A stretch of DNA of 64,000 bases from contig NZ_RAHW01000005.1 of assembly GCF_004117875.1 (NCBI RefSeq), positions 1 through 64,000 on the forward strand. Direction: 5' to 3'. Of the stretch, positions 52,557 through 62,400 are shown one piece after another. Both the position numbers and the translations under genes were made by a program. The notes under the pieces were generated by a model. That model was not told where the DNA came from and ran no database searches. It saw only the letters and a list, made by a program, of their open reading frames with translations. The DNA comes from Geomonas oryzae. Lineage in GTDB: Bacteria; Desulfobacterota; Desulfuromonadia; Geobacterales; Geobacteraceae. Position 1 is the stretch's first letter; every line of letters starts with the position of its first letter.

Positions 52557-53623
52557 TGGCAACGCTGATACCCCTTGAGTGCGCCGGTATTGCCGCTAAT
52601 GCCGCCTATATGCAGGTGCGGCACAAGCAGGCGGAACTGGCCCGAATCAGTACCTTCCGCACCGGTGAATTGATCTGGTTTGCCGACCGACCGCAGACAA
52701 AGGTTGTCGCCACCGAATGCACCGACCCGTTTTTTCACAAGAGCCGGGATATGGAGATTTACGGCGACGCACTGATAATGAACCAGTGCCGTTTGGCACT
52801 TGCCCCGGTCTTGGAGCGGCAACACGGCTCCCTGCATATCTGCGAGGACATCAGCCACGCCCTTTCCTGGTTTAGGGCGAATATCGCCGGGCATATCCGC
52901 AATTACTTTGTCAGGGTGGACGAGTACCCTCGTGAACCGGACGAGACCCGCATGAGGGAGAATCTGCGCCTCATGGGGGCCAGTGACGAAGCATTCATGG
53001 ACAAGCTGGAATTGTACCTGAGAAGCTACTACACGCGCGTCTCCGTAACAGGCAAGCTTTCCGCCTGCCTGTTCGATCCGGTCATGCTCTTTGGTGAGTA
53101 CCGGAAGGAGGATTTGCGGGTCAGCAACCGGGTATACCGGCTCTCCCGTACACCCCGGAAGGGCTACAAGGATATTCGCAAGAACTGGATTCCGGTCGGG
53201 AACTACCTTGTGCACTGCTACGAGGGGCCGGAGCCCCGGCATTTGCAAATCATGATTGACGAGCCGCACCTTACCACAATGCGGTTCCGGGTCCGCCGTG
53301 TCCTTAACAGCTTCCGCAGGTCGGATGAAAAGTTCAACGCCTTGCGGCGGTTGGTGGGCAAGTTTGCCGAAAGCACGAAGTACGCCCGCACTGGCTACGA
53401 GCAGGCTGTTGAGTTTGGCCGCTATCTTCAGGAACTGGCCGGCGAAAAACTGCCCCAGGTCGAGGGTGTAGAGCTGTTGAAGACGAACGTGCTCTATCAG
53501 TTCGCCCAGAAGCAGCAGTACCGCATGGCATTTCGCCACAAGTTTAACTTCTTCTACGATCCCGGCAAATACGACCTTTCCCAGTTCAAGGCGTTCTTCT
53601 CGCCGTACCGCGAGGAGGGCTAG
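52556..53623 (+). CDS. Hypothetical 355-residue protein of the element
   Basis: A 355-residue soluble protein starting by TAATG overlap with the RHH gene. It is rich in charged helices, with an RHH-to-helicase-free plan: no Walker, HNH, RT or HUH motif is visible. Aromatic segments such as GYKDIRKNWIPVGNYLVHCYEGPE and HKFNFFYDPGKYDLSQFKAFF suggest a conserved fold. In small integrated elements the gene in this place is often the replication initiator, but nothing in the sequence proves it. It is the central unknown of the operon. Confidence 0.72.
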   Translation: MATLIPLECAGIAANAAYMQVRHKQAELARISTFRTGELIWFADRPQTKVVATECTDPFFHKSRDMEIYGDALIMNQCRLALAPVLERQHGSLHICEDISHALSWFRANIAGHIRNYFVRVDEYPREPDETRMRENLRLMGASDEAFMDKLELYLRSYYTRVSVTGKLSACLFDPVMLFGEYRKEDLRVSNRVYRLSRTPRKGYKDIRKNWIPVGNYLVHCYEGPEPRHLQIMIDEPHLTTMRFRVRRVLNSFRRSDEKFNALRRLVGKFAESTKYARTGYEQAVEFGRYLQELAGEKLPQVEGVELLKTNVLYQFAQKQQYRMAFRHKFNFFYDPGKYDLSQFKAFFSPYREEG

Positions 53624-53625
53624 TC

Positions 53626-54081
53626 ATGGGAACCTTGCACAGGAAAGACATAACCAAGGAGGACTTGACCCTGCTAGCCCGTTTTGCCCATGCCCTGACG
53701 GTAGTTGCCATTTTTGGCCGAACGCCGGTTTACGAGGTTGGGGTAGTGACGTTGTGGCTGCCGGTCTGGAAGCTGGCGGAAGACGGCTCGTGGCAACTCG
53801 ACAAGTACAAGACCCGTCTGGTGCCCGCCCTTGGCATTACCAAGAACGGCCTAAGGTTGGTCAGCCGGTATTTGCAGGTCAAGAAATCGGAGCTGATAAG
53901 GGTCTTGTTTAAGTTATCGGTTATCAGTGTTGCCGCCGGTTGCCACCCGAACCACTCACCGGAGTTCCGCCAGAACTTCCGGGGGGAAACCATCGACAGT
54001 TGCGGTATTGAGCCGCCCGAGCTTGTCCGGCACGGCTACCTGTTCGAGAAGCGCCGGGCTACGGTCGGCGGGCTCAGGTAG
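53626..54081 (+). CDS. Hypothetical 151-residue protein of the element
   Basis: A 151-residue protein, ATG two bases after the previous stop. Two moderately hydrophobic stretches (AHALTVVAIFGRTPVYEVGVVTLWLP and LFKLSVISVAAGC) occur, but it need not be membrane-bound. No family is recognised. Gene order and spacing put it in the same operon as the 355-residue protein. Confidence 0.65.
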   Translation: MGTLHRKDITKEDLTLLARFAHALTVVAIFGRTPVYEVGVVTLWLPVWKLAEDGSWQLDKYKTRLVPALGITKNGLRLVSRYLQVKKSELIRVLFKLSVISVAAGCHPNHSPEFRQNFRGETIDSCGIEPPELVRHGYLFEKRRATVGGLR

Positions 54082-54084
54082 GGG

Positions 54085-54462
54085 ATGCCTATGAACTCTC
54101 ACTCCCTTGAAGAGATTGTTAAAGGTCTCGGTGACGAACGGCTGATTCTCACCCGCTCCACCGTGCATCTTGAATCGGCGCCACTTGAGGTCATCACGTT
54201 GGAACAGTTCGCGGCGCGGATGCAGGTAGGGGAAACGACGGTCTGGAAATGGATCAGGTCCGGCAGGTTGCAGCCCGGCAGGCATTATATCCAGATCGAG
54301 CGGGTTATTCGGTTTCACTGGTGCCGTCGGCTCATTGAAAGGCTCCATGAGGATTGCAGCCCGAATGACAGCGACGATTGTGCAGAGCAAGGCACAGTTG
54401 TCGAAGTATCGAAGGAGAAGCGCAAGAACAGGTACGGCAAACGAATCAATTACGACCTATAG
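54085..54462 (+). CDS. Helix-turn-helix excisionase-like protein
   Basis: A 125-residue protein starting three bases after the previous stop. Residues about 35-85 hold a MerR/AlpA-type helix-turn-helix (ITLEQFAARMQVGETTVWKWIRSGRLQPGRHYIQIERVIRFHW), the plan of excisionases and phage regulators. It lies directly ahead of the integrase gene, as excisionase genes often do. It probably directs excision. ATG 54091 is an alternative start. Confidence 0.75.
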   Translation: MPMNSHSLEEIVKGLGDERLILTRSTVHLESAPLEVITLEQFAARMQVGETTVWKWIRSGRLQPGRHYIQIERVIRFHWCRRLIERLHEDCSPNDSDDCAEQGTVVEVSKEKRKNRYGKRINYDL

Positions 54463-54590
54463 CTAAGCCGGATAAAGGCATTGCACCCGCCGCAATGCCT
54501 TTATCCACCTGCAGTTAGCGATTTTATGATATACTGCCCCCCTGTCCGTAGCCGGATAGAAAGGAGGGGTCGCCTATGGGGAAAACATAA

Positions 54591-55922
54591 ATGAGAAAGA
54601 AAGAGTTCAACCTACAGGCAGTGGCGGCCAAGCCGACCTTTGGCTCCATTGTCCGAATGAAGCGGTCGGAGTTTTTGTATATCGATATGTATTACCATGA
54701 GCGGCGGATACGCATGTCGTCCGGCCTTCTCGATACTCCTGAGAGTCGGGACCAGTTGACCACGCTCCTGAACAGAATCGGGGAAAAGATCGCCAACCGC
54801 ACCTTTTGCTTTGCCACCACGTTTCCTGATGCCGATTTTGAGACAAGGCGCTTTTTTACGGAAAAGGAACAGCGGCAATTCCACCCCGACCCGCAGCATG
54901 TCCTGTTTGGCGATTATGCCCAGAAGTGGATGAAAACCGTGTTGCCCCAGTATTCCAACAGCAAGCAGATTGACTACCGGCAGATTCTGACCTACTGGCT
55001 GATTCCTAAGCTCAGCCGGGTACCGTTCTCAACGATTACCGGGCCGTATCTGCGGGACGTGGTGAATTCCCTCAAGCAGAAGGAGGGGAAGAACAAGGGC
55101 AAATCTCTTTCGGCGCACCGGAAGCGGAATATCCTTTCCCCGCTGAAAAAGATTTGGCGGGATGCACGCGGCGAGCACCAGTGGGTTCAGTTGCTTGAGC
55201 CGTTCACCATGGCCCAGGAAGCCATCTCGATGCAGGCGGAACAGGAAGAGAAGGCGGAGCGTGAGATTTTCCTGTTCGGAGAGTGGCAGTCGTTTCTTGG
55301 CTGCATGGAACCGTTCTACCTTCCCTTGACCGAGATTCAGATTCACACCGGTCTGATTGCCTCAGAGTTGTTGGGGTTGCGGAAAGCGGATGTTACCGAG
55401 AAGTTCCTCTATGTCCGCAGCAGCATTTCGCGCGGGGTGGAGAAAAAGGGCGGCAAAACCCAATACCGCAAGCGGGAAATCCCCATGACCGCCGCCATGA
55501 AACGGTGCCTTGATGCGGCAATGGCAGCTTCACCAAATGAGTATGTGTTCTCCTTGCCAAGCGGGAAGCGGGTTAGCTTCAGTACCTATCGCAACGTATG
55601 GGACCGTGCGCTTAAAGCGGCGGGACTGACCAACAAGACGCCGTACAGCACCCGTCACAGTTTGGTTCAGTGGTCACTGGTGGCGGGCATGACGCCGGTA
55701 CGGTTGGTAGAGATTATGGGGCACAGGGACAAGCAGATCATATTCGGGGTGTATGGCCGGTATCGTCATGGTCTGGTGGAAGAGCGCCGGGACATCATCG
55801 AGTATCTGGGGTGGGACTACCTTGCTCCTGAAAAAGCGGCAGCCCGTGCATTTCACAGTGAGACTTACAGTGAGACACACGGGCTGATGGCTGATAACTA
55901 CTTAAGCGTAGGCAGTTTTTAA
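54591..55922 (+). CDS. Tyrosine site-specific integrase of the element
   Basis: A 443-residue tyrosine recombinase: arm-binding DUF3596-like N-terminus (about 5-95), core-binding SAM-like domain (about 105-200) and catalytic domain (about 225-420). The C-terminal box YSTRHS and GHRDKQIIFGVYGRY with the nucleophile Tyr are present. The first catalytic Arg, normally in TGxRxSE, is Ile (TGLIASELLGL), and the His before the second Arg is Tyr. Its stop codon TAA directly precedes the tRNA 3' end, so the gene ends at the att site. It is preceded by 130 bp holding AAAGGAGGGG. Confidence 0.9.
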   Translation: MRKKEFNLQAVAAKPTFGSIVRMKRSEFLYIDMYYHERRIRMSSGLLDTPESRDQLTTLLNRIGEKIANRTFCFATTFPDADFETRRFFTEKEQRQFHPDPQHVLFGDYAQKWMKTVLPQYSNSKQIDYRQILTYWLIPKLSRVPFSTITGPYLRDVVNSLKQKEGKNKGKSLSAHRKRNILSPLKKIWRDARGEHQWVQLLEPFTMAQEAISMQAEQEEKAEREIFLFGEWQSFLGCMEPFYLPLTEIQIHTGLIASELLGLRKADVTEKFLYVRSSISRGVEKKGGKTQYRKREIPMTAAMKRCLDAAMAASPNEYVFSLPSGKRVSFSTYRNVWDRALKAAGLTNKTPYSTRHSLVQWSLVAGMTPVRLVEIMGHRDKQIIFGVYGRYRHGLVEERRDIIEYLGWDYLAPEKAAARAFHSETYSETHGLMADNYLSVGSF

Positions 55923-55997
<75 letters not shown>

Positions 55998-56196
55998 CTA
56001 AGTGAGATGAACTTTTTACCTTATCCGCAACTCGTTGTCAATGATTTTCCCGAAGCGATGATGTTCTTCCGACAGGGCAGCTGTTCTTCCAGGTGCTCGA
56101 GAGGCGGGTGCGTTTTCGGGGCCGAAGCCCTCACCCTGCCCTCTCCCGGAGGGAGAGGGTGCACGACACCGGCAGCGGAAGACGCCGGGAATGGAT

Positions 56197-56490
56197 TTAC
56201 TTCATGACGAGCTTGGAAAGCATCTTCTGGGCGAGATCCTGGCTGGATACCTCGTAGGTGCCGCTCTTGATCTGCGAACGCAACTCTTCTACCTTCTCCA
56301 CCCGGATGTCTTCCCTCCTCTGCTTGGAGGTAGGGACTACGGGCATGTAGCTCGACAGCTCGACTTTGTCGGCGGCTGTTTGCTTCCTGGCCGCGGTCTC
56401 GGCGTGTGCGTCGCCCGTCTCGGGCTTGTCGTTGCGCACGACGGCAAGATGGGTTGCGGCCGGGTTGGTATTGAGCTCTTCAAGTTTCAT
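56197..56490 (-). CDS. flgM: Flagellar anti-sigma factor FlgM
   Basis: A 97-residue protein whose C-terminal half (about 45-95, DKVELSSYMPVVPTSKQRREDIRVEKVEELRSQIKSGTYEVSSQDLAQKMLSKL) is the FlgM/anti-sigma-28 domain. It holds FliA inactive until the flagellar hook is finished. It is transcribed from a promoter of the sigma-28 type placed upstream (56531-56557), a usual feedback arrangement. Confidence 0.92.
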   Translation of the reverse strand: MKLEELNTNPAATHLAVVRNDKPETGDAHAETAARKQTAADKVELSSYMPVVPTSKQRREDIRVEKVEELRSQIKSGTYEVSSQDLAQKMLSKLVMK

Positions 56491-56530
56491 CTGATTACGC
56501 CCCCAGTAGGTTGGTTGTAGATCTACTTTC

Positions 56531-56557
56531 GTTTCGACACCCGGACGAATAACTTTA
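56531..56557 (-). promoter_or_regulatory. Sigma-28-type promoter of flgM
   Basis: On the minus strand TAAAGTTA, exactly 11 bases, then GTCGAAAC; the consensus is TAAAGTTT-N11-GCCGATAA. It lies about 40 bp before the flgM start. Confidence 0.7.
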
Positions 56558-56575
56558 GCTAATTTTCAATCGGCA

Positions 56576-57235
56576 TCACTTTTTCTTTTCGATGAAGGGA
56601 AGCTGCAACAGCGAGGGGAAGTCACCGACCCGGTAGCTCGCGCCTTCCAGTTCGCTCATCTCGCCGTAGCCGTAGCTGCACCCGACGGTCCAGACACCGG
56701 CTCCGCCTCCCGCGGCTATGTCGTTGATGCTGTCCCCCACCATGACGCACTCGGCGGCGGGGATCCCGAATCCCTTAAGGACGGCCAGGACGGGCTCGGG
56801 GGAAGGTTTTCGGTACGGAAAGGAGTCGGCGCCGAAGATGTCGGTGAAGTGCCGCTCAAGGCCAAGCTTCCCGAGCACCTCGCGGCAAAGGGCCACGTTC
56901 TTGTTGGAGAGGACCACCATCGGGATGCCGAGACCGGAGAGATCGGAGAGCGTCTCGGGAACACCGGGATACGGCCTGGTCTTGTCGGCTATGTGCGCCA
57001 GGTTGAATTCGATGAAGACTTCGGTGGCGCGGTCCAGTTCCTCCACGCCCACCCCGGGGAGGGCCCGCTCCACGAGGTTGCGCACCCCGCGCCCGACCAT
57101 CTTGCGGACGTCGCTGATGCCGATCCTTGGGAGCCCGTATTTCTCGCGGATCAGGTTGGTGGCGTCGGTCAGGTCGGGCAGCGAGTCGATGAGCGTGCCG
57201 TCCAGGTCGAAGATGAGCAGCCGGATTGGACCCAT
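56576..57235 (-). CDS. gph: HAD phosphatase, phosphoglycolate phosphatase-like
   Basis: A 219-residue HAD hydrolase with the nucleophile in LLIFDLDGTLIDS, motif II VVLSNKN, and motif III/IV GDSINDIAAGGGAG. The helical cap (about 18-85) fits phosphoglycolate phosphatase, which clears 2-phosphoglycolate formed in DNA repair or oxygenase reactions. Gph is the best match, but other substrates are possible. It is followed by the flgM promoter region. Confidence 0.82.
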   Translation of the reverse strand: MGPIRLLIFDLDGTLIDSLPDLTDATNLIREKYGLPRIGISDVRKMVGRGVRNLVERALPGVGVEELDRATEVFIEFNLAHIADKTRPYPGVPETLSDLSGLGIPMVVLSNKNVALCREVLGKLGLERHFTDIFGADSFPYRKPSPEPVLAVLKGFGIPAAECVMVGDSINDIAAGGGAGVWTVGCSYGYGEMSELEGASYRVGDFPSLLQLPFIEKKK

Positions 57236-57260
57236 TTTTCACTCTCCAGATACGAAAGAA

Positions 57261-57296
57261 CCGCGGCGACCGGCCTTGCCGGCGGTCACCGCGGTG
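57261..57296 (-). terminator. Possible terminator after guaBA
   Basis: CCGCGGCGACCG pairs imperfectly with CGGTCACCGCGG; the minus strand continues TTCTTTC, so the U-run is weak. Confidence 0.45.
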
Positions 57297-57340
57297 TATT
57301 TGTGCAAAAAGCGGACCTCAAGGGAAGAGGCCGGCCCGGT

Positions 57341-58891
57341 TTATTCCCACTCGATGGTTGCGGGGGGCTTCTGGCTGATGTCGTAAACCACGCGGTTGAC
57401 ACCCTTCACTTCGTTGATGATTCGGGAGGATATGCTCCCCAGAAGCTCGTACGGGAGCTTCACCCAGTCGGCGGTCATGCCGTCGAGTGAGTTCACCGCG
57501 CGCAGGGCGACGGTGTACTCGTAGGTGCGGGCATCGCCCATTACGCCGACGGTTTTCACCGGCAAGAGGACGGCAAATGACTGCCAGATGTCGCGATATA
57601 ACCCAGCCTTGCGTATTTCTTCGATGACGATGGCGTCGGCTTCGCGCAGGATGTCGAGCTTTTCGCCGGAGAGTTCGCCGATGCAGCGGATGGCGAGGCC
57701 GGGGCCCGGGAAGGGCTGACGGTAAACCACCTCGTCGGGCATGCCGAGTTCCTTGCCGAGGAGTCGCACTTCGTCCTTGAAGAGCTCGCGCACCGGCTCG
57801 AGGAGCTTCAGGTTCATCTTCTCGGGGAGCCCGCCCACGTTGTGGTGGCTCTTGATGACGGCGGAAGGCCCTTTGGTGGAGACGGATTCGATGACGTCGG
57901 GGTAGAGGGTTCCCTGGGCGAGATAATCCACCTGCCCGAGTTTCTTCGCCTCCTCCTCGAAGAGGTAGATGAACTCGTTGCCGATGATCTTCCTTTTCTT
58001 CTCCGGGTCGGAAACGCCGGAGAGGACGCCCAGGAAGCGGTCAGTGGCGTCGACGTAGTCGAGGTTGATCTTGAAGTGCTTGGTGAAGAGGTTCACCACC
58101 TTCTCGGCCTCCCCTTTTCTCAAAAGGCCGTTGTTAACGAAGACGCACTGGAGCTGGTCGCCGATCGCCTTGTGGATGAGGACCGCGACGACCGAGGAGT
58201 CGACCCCGCCGGAAAGGGCGCAGAGCACCTTGCCGGTGCCGACCTTCTTGCGGATATCCTCGATCTCGGTCTCGATGAAGTTGGCCATGGTCCAGGTCGG
58301 CTTCGAACCGCAGACGTTGAACAGGAAGTTGCCGATCATCTCGTCACCGCGCGGGGTGTGCACCACCTCGGGGTGGAACTGCACGCCGTAGAAGCGGCGC
58401 TTGTCGTCCTTCATGGCGGCTACCGGGCAGGTCTGGGTGTGGGCCATCTTCACGAAGCCGGCGGGCATCTCCTCGATGCGGTCGCCGTGCGACATCCAGA
58501 CCTCGGCGCCGCCGTCGAAGCCGGCGAAGACCTCGCTCGCACCGTCGAGGGAGAGGGTGGCGCGGCCGAACTCGCGCTTGTCGCAGCGCTCGACACGCCC
58601 GCCCAACTGCTGGGTCATGAGCTGCATGCCGTAGCAGATCCCGAGGATCGGGATGCCTAGGTCATAGATGCCGAGGTCGGAGTGCGGGGCATCCTTGTCG
58701 TAGACGCTGGAGGGGCCGCCGGAGAGGATGATCCCCTTCGGTGCGAACGCCTTTATCTTCTCGAGCGCCATGTTGTAGGGGTGGATCTCGCAGTAGACGC
58801 TCTGTTCCCTCACGCGGCGTGCGATGAGCTGGGTCACCTGGGAGCCGAAGTCGAGGATCAGCACCTTCTCTGAGTGGATATCTACGGTCAT
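57341..58891 (-). CDS. guaA: GMP synthase (glutamine-hydrolysing)
   Basis: A 516-residue amidotransferase that converts XMP to GMP. The N-terminal glutaminase domain has the Cys in LGICYGMQL with HPE (FHPEVVHT), and the synthetase domain has the PP-loop SGGVDSSV and the C-terminal dimerisation segment ending KPPATIEWE. Length is usual. It follows guaB by 20 bp in the same operon. Confidence 0.97.
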   Translation of the reverse strand: MTVDIHSEKVLILDFGSQVTQLIARRVREQSVYCEIHPYNMALEKIKAFAPKGIILSGGPSSVYDKDAPHSDLGIYDLGIPILGICYGMQLMTQQLGGRVERCDKREFGRATLSLDGASEVFAGFDGGAEVWMSHGDRIEEMPAGFVKMAHTQTCPVAAMKDDKRRFYGVQFHPEVVHTPRGDEMIGNFLFNVCGSKPTWTMANFIETEIEDIRKKVGTGKVLCALSGGVDSSVVAVLIHKAIGDQLQCVFVNNGLLRKGEAEKVVNLFTKHFKINLDYVDATDRFLGVLSGVSDPEKKRKIIGNEFIYLFEEEAKKLGQVDYLAQGTLYPDVIESVSTKGPSAVIKSHHNVGGLPEKMNLKLLEPVRELFKDEVRLLGKELGMPDEVVYRQPFPGPGLAIRCIGELSGEKLDILREADAIVIEEIRKAGLYRDIWQSFAVLLPVKTVGVMGDARTYEYTVALRAVNSLDGMTADWVKLPYELLGSISSRIINEVKGVNRVVYDISQKPPATIEWE

Positions 58892-58911
58892 TTTGAATTC
58901 CTTATATTTTA

Positions 58912-60450
<1,539 letters not shown>

Positions 60451-60613
60451 TCAACTAAAATTAGGCTAATGACAAAGGGAAAAGCATAGGATTTCCCAAC
60501 CTTAGCGTCTACACTACCGCTGCTAATGGGTACGGGAAAATCCCGGTGCGGCGCATCCGCTCCTCACGGCGCCGCGGCTTCACTGAGTGCGCACCGCGGC
60601 TCACTGCGCTACG

Positions 60614-60651
60614 AAAAACCCCCTCGCGTTTTTCGGGAGGGGGCTTTTTTT
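60614..60651 (-). terminator. Terminator of the M42 peptidase gene
   Basis: CCCCCTC pairs with GAGGGGG around a T-rich loop; the minus strand continues TTTTT. It directly adjoins the stop at 60651. Confidence 0.8.
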
Positions 60652-61721
60652 CACATCGGGATGAAGGCGTCCCTTCTCCCCATCTTCGAGAGGGAGGCGA
60701 CGATAAGCTCGACCGCATGGTCCAGGTCGGAGAGGGACATGGTCTCGACCGGGGTGTGCATGTAACGCAGCGGAAGCTTCACGAGGGCGGTCGCGACGCC
60801 GCCGCGCGAGATCTGCATCGGGTTCGCGTCGGTGCCGGTGGCCCGGGCGATGCCGGTGTACTGCACGGCGATGCCGTTGTCCCGCGCGGTGTCGGAGAGA
60901 AGATCGAAGAGCACCGGGTTTATGTTCGCGCCGCGCGGCAGGATGGGCCCCTTGCCGAGCCCCACCTCGCCGTTGTGCTTTTTATCCACGTCGGGCTGGT
61001 CGGTGGCGAAATCAACCTCGACGCAGATGCCGACGTCCGGGTTCACCGAGTAGGAACTCGTGGTGCCGCCCCTGAGGCCGACCTCCTCCTGGACCGACGA
61101 GACGCCGTAGAGATCGACCGGGAGCCGGTTCGGGAGCTCGGAGACGCGGCGCAGCACCTCGGCGACCACGAAGCTCCCCGCCTTGTCGTCGAGACCGCGC
61201 GAGCTCACGCGGTCCCCGAAGAGACGCTCCAAGCTGCTCGCAAAGGTGATCGGGTCGCCGACCCGGACCCACTCGAGGGCCTCCTTTTTGTTGGCGGCGC
61301 CGATATCGATATACTGGGCGTCCAGCTTGATCACCTGGTCGCGCTCCTTGGGCTCGATCAGGTGGATGGGGCGCTTGCCGACGACGCCGTTTACGGCACC
61401 GCGGGAGGTGTGCACGTGCACGCGCATCCCCGGGGTGATGTGCGGATCGACGCCGCCGATCGGCGAGAAGTAGATGAAACCGTTGTCGTCCAGGTAGCGC
61501 ACCTGCAGGCCGATCTCGTCGGAGTGCCCCACCACCATGACGCGCGGACGTTCCTTCCCCTCGCCCTGGATCATGCCGAAAACGTTCCCCATGACGTCGG
61601 TGGCGACCTGGCAGAAAGGTTCTATGTAGGAGCGGAAAACGCGCTGGGCCGGCTGCTCGTACCCCGAGGGGCTCGGCGCGTCCAGAAGCTGCTGCAGAAA
61701 TTGAAATGATGCGTCGCGCAT
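60651..61721 (-). CDS. M42-family metal aminopeptidase/endoglucanase
   Basis: A 356-residue M42 peptidase of the tetrahedral aminopeptidase family. Metal ligands and catalytic residues are visible as GHSDEIGL, the RGLDDKAG motif, the VSSVQEEVGLRGG Glu pair, and CVEVDFATD. It forms large self-compartmentalised particles in homologues and trims peptides in the cytoplasm. It has its own terminator. Confidence 0.9.
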   Translation of the reverse strand: MRDASFQFLQQLLDAPSPSGYEQPAQRVFRSYIEPFCQVATDVMGNVFGMIQGEGKERPRVMVVGHSDEIGLQVRYLDDNGFIYFSPIGGVDPHITPGMRVHVHTSRGAVNGVVGKRPIHLIEPKERDQVIKLDAQYIDIGAANKKEALEWVRVGDPITFASSLERLFGDRVSSRGLDDKAGSFVVAEVLRRVSELPNRLPVDLYGVSSVQEEVGLRGGTTSSYSVNPDVGICVEVDFATDQPDVDKKHNGEVGLGKGPILPRGANINPVLFDLLSDTARDNGIAVQYTGIARATGTDANPMQISRGGVATALVKLPLRYMHTPVETMSLSDLDHAVELIVASLSKMGRRDAFIPM

Positions 61722-61754
61722 GGTCTTTCCTCCGGATTGACGCTGCTATTAATC

Positions 61755-61802
61755 ACGTTCTAAGTTCTACGTTCTACGTTCTACGTTATAAGTTATACGT
61801 CC
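61755..61802. repeat. Short tandem repeat of a TTCTACG unit
   Basis: The unit TTCTACG, with slight variation, occurs in tandem in the gap upstream of the M42 gene. It may be slippage-prone. No gene lies here. Confidence 0.5.
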
Positions 61803-61877
61803 TTAGATTTACGTTCAACCCTACATCCGCACCTCGCCTGGCGCCATCGCCGGTTCGGCGGGCAGGAAGCGCCGCCT

Positions 61878-62381
61878 CTACATGGGGTATTTGCCCATGG
61901 CGGAGGGGTCCATGTGGTCAAGGAAATCGACGAAGCGGCGGGCGTTGTTTTCGCGGGCGAAACCCTCTTCGTTCATGTCGAGCTTCGACGCCTGGGCCAG
62001 CACCTCGTCGCTCACCCACACGGGGAGGCGGTATTTCAGGGAAAAGAGCATCGCCTCGGCCACGTGCACTTCGAGCCGGATCTCTTCGGCCGCGCCGTCG
62101 ACGACCCGCACCGAAGCGGTGAAGACGCCGTCGCGCAGGCTCTCGACGTAGATGCCGACTACGGTCATGCCGAGGTGCTCGATCAGCGCGCTGAAGACGT
62201 CACGTCGGGCGGTGCGGGCGCTCATCTCCCGCCCCACGAACTGCGCGGCGAAGGAAACCGACTCGGAGGCGTTGATCCAGACCGGCACGGCGAACTTCTC
62301 CTCGGGATCCTTCAGGATGATGACCGGCATCTGTGCGATGGCATCCATGGCGAAGCCGAATACCTTCATCTCGACGTACAT
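61878..62381 (-). CDS. Bifunctional nuclease-domain protein (DUF151)
   Basis: A 167-residue BFN/DUF151 protein. The motif around residues 20-60 (PVIILKDPEEKFAVPVWINASESVSFAAQFVGREM) is characteristic. Plant homologues have nuclease activity, but the bacterial role is unclear. The ATG at 62381 gives the usual MYVEMKVFG start with AAGGA upstream; ATG 62408 would overlap miaB and is possible. It follows miaB by 19 bp, likely in one operon. Confidence 0.82.
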   Translation of the reverse strand: MYVEMKVFGFAMDAIAQMPVIILKDPEEKFAVPVWINASESVSFAAQFVGREMSARTARRDVFSALIEHLGMTVVGIYVESLRDGVFTASVRVVDGAAEEIRLEVHVAEAMLFSLKYRLPVWVSDEVLAQASKLDMNEEGFARENNARRFVDFLDHMDPSAMGKYPM

Positions 62382-62400
62382 CGGTTCCTTCTCCCCCTTC

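Larger units (their letters stand above)
47922..55922. mobile_element. 8-kb integrative element in tRNA-Gly(CCC)
   Basis: Bounded by the 23-bp att repeat at each end. The content is one membrane cargo gene, about 2.7 kb of structured non-coding DNA, a four-gene operon and an integrase whose stop codon touches the tRNA 3' end. No conjugation, capsid, terminase or recognised replication genes are visible, so it may be a small island or a satellite depending on helper functions. Confidence 0.85.

Noticed and set aside
47922-55922. Prophage
   Set aside because: No capsid, portal, terminase, tail or lysis gene is visible; only an integrase and small regulators.
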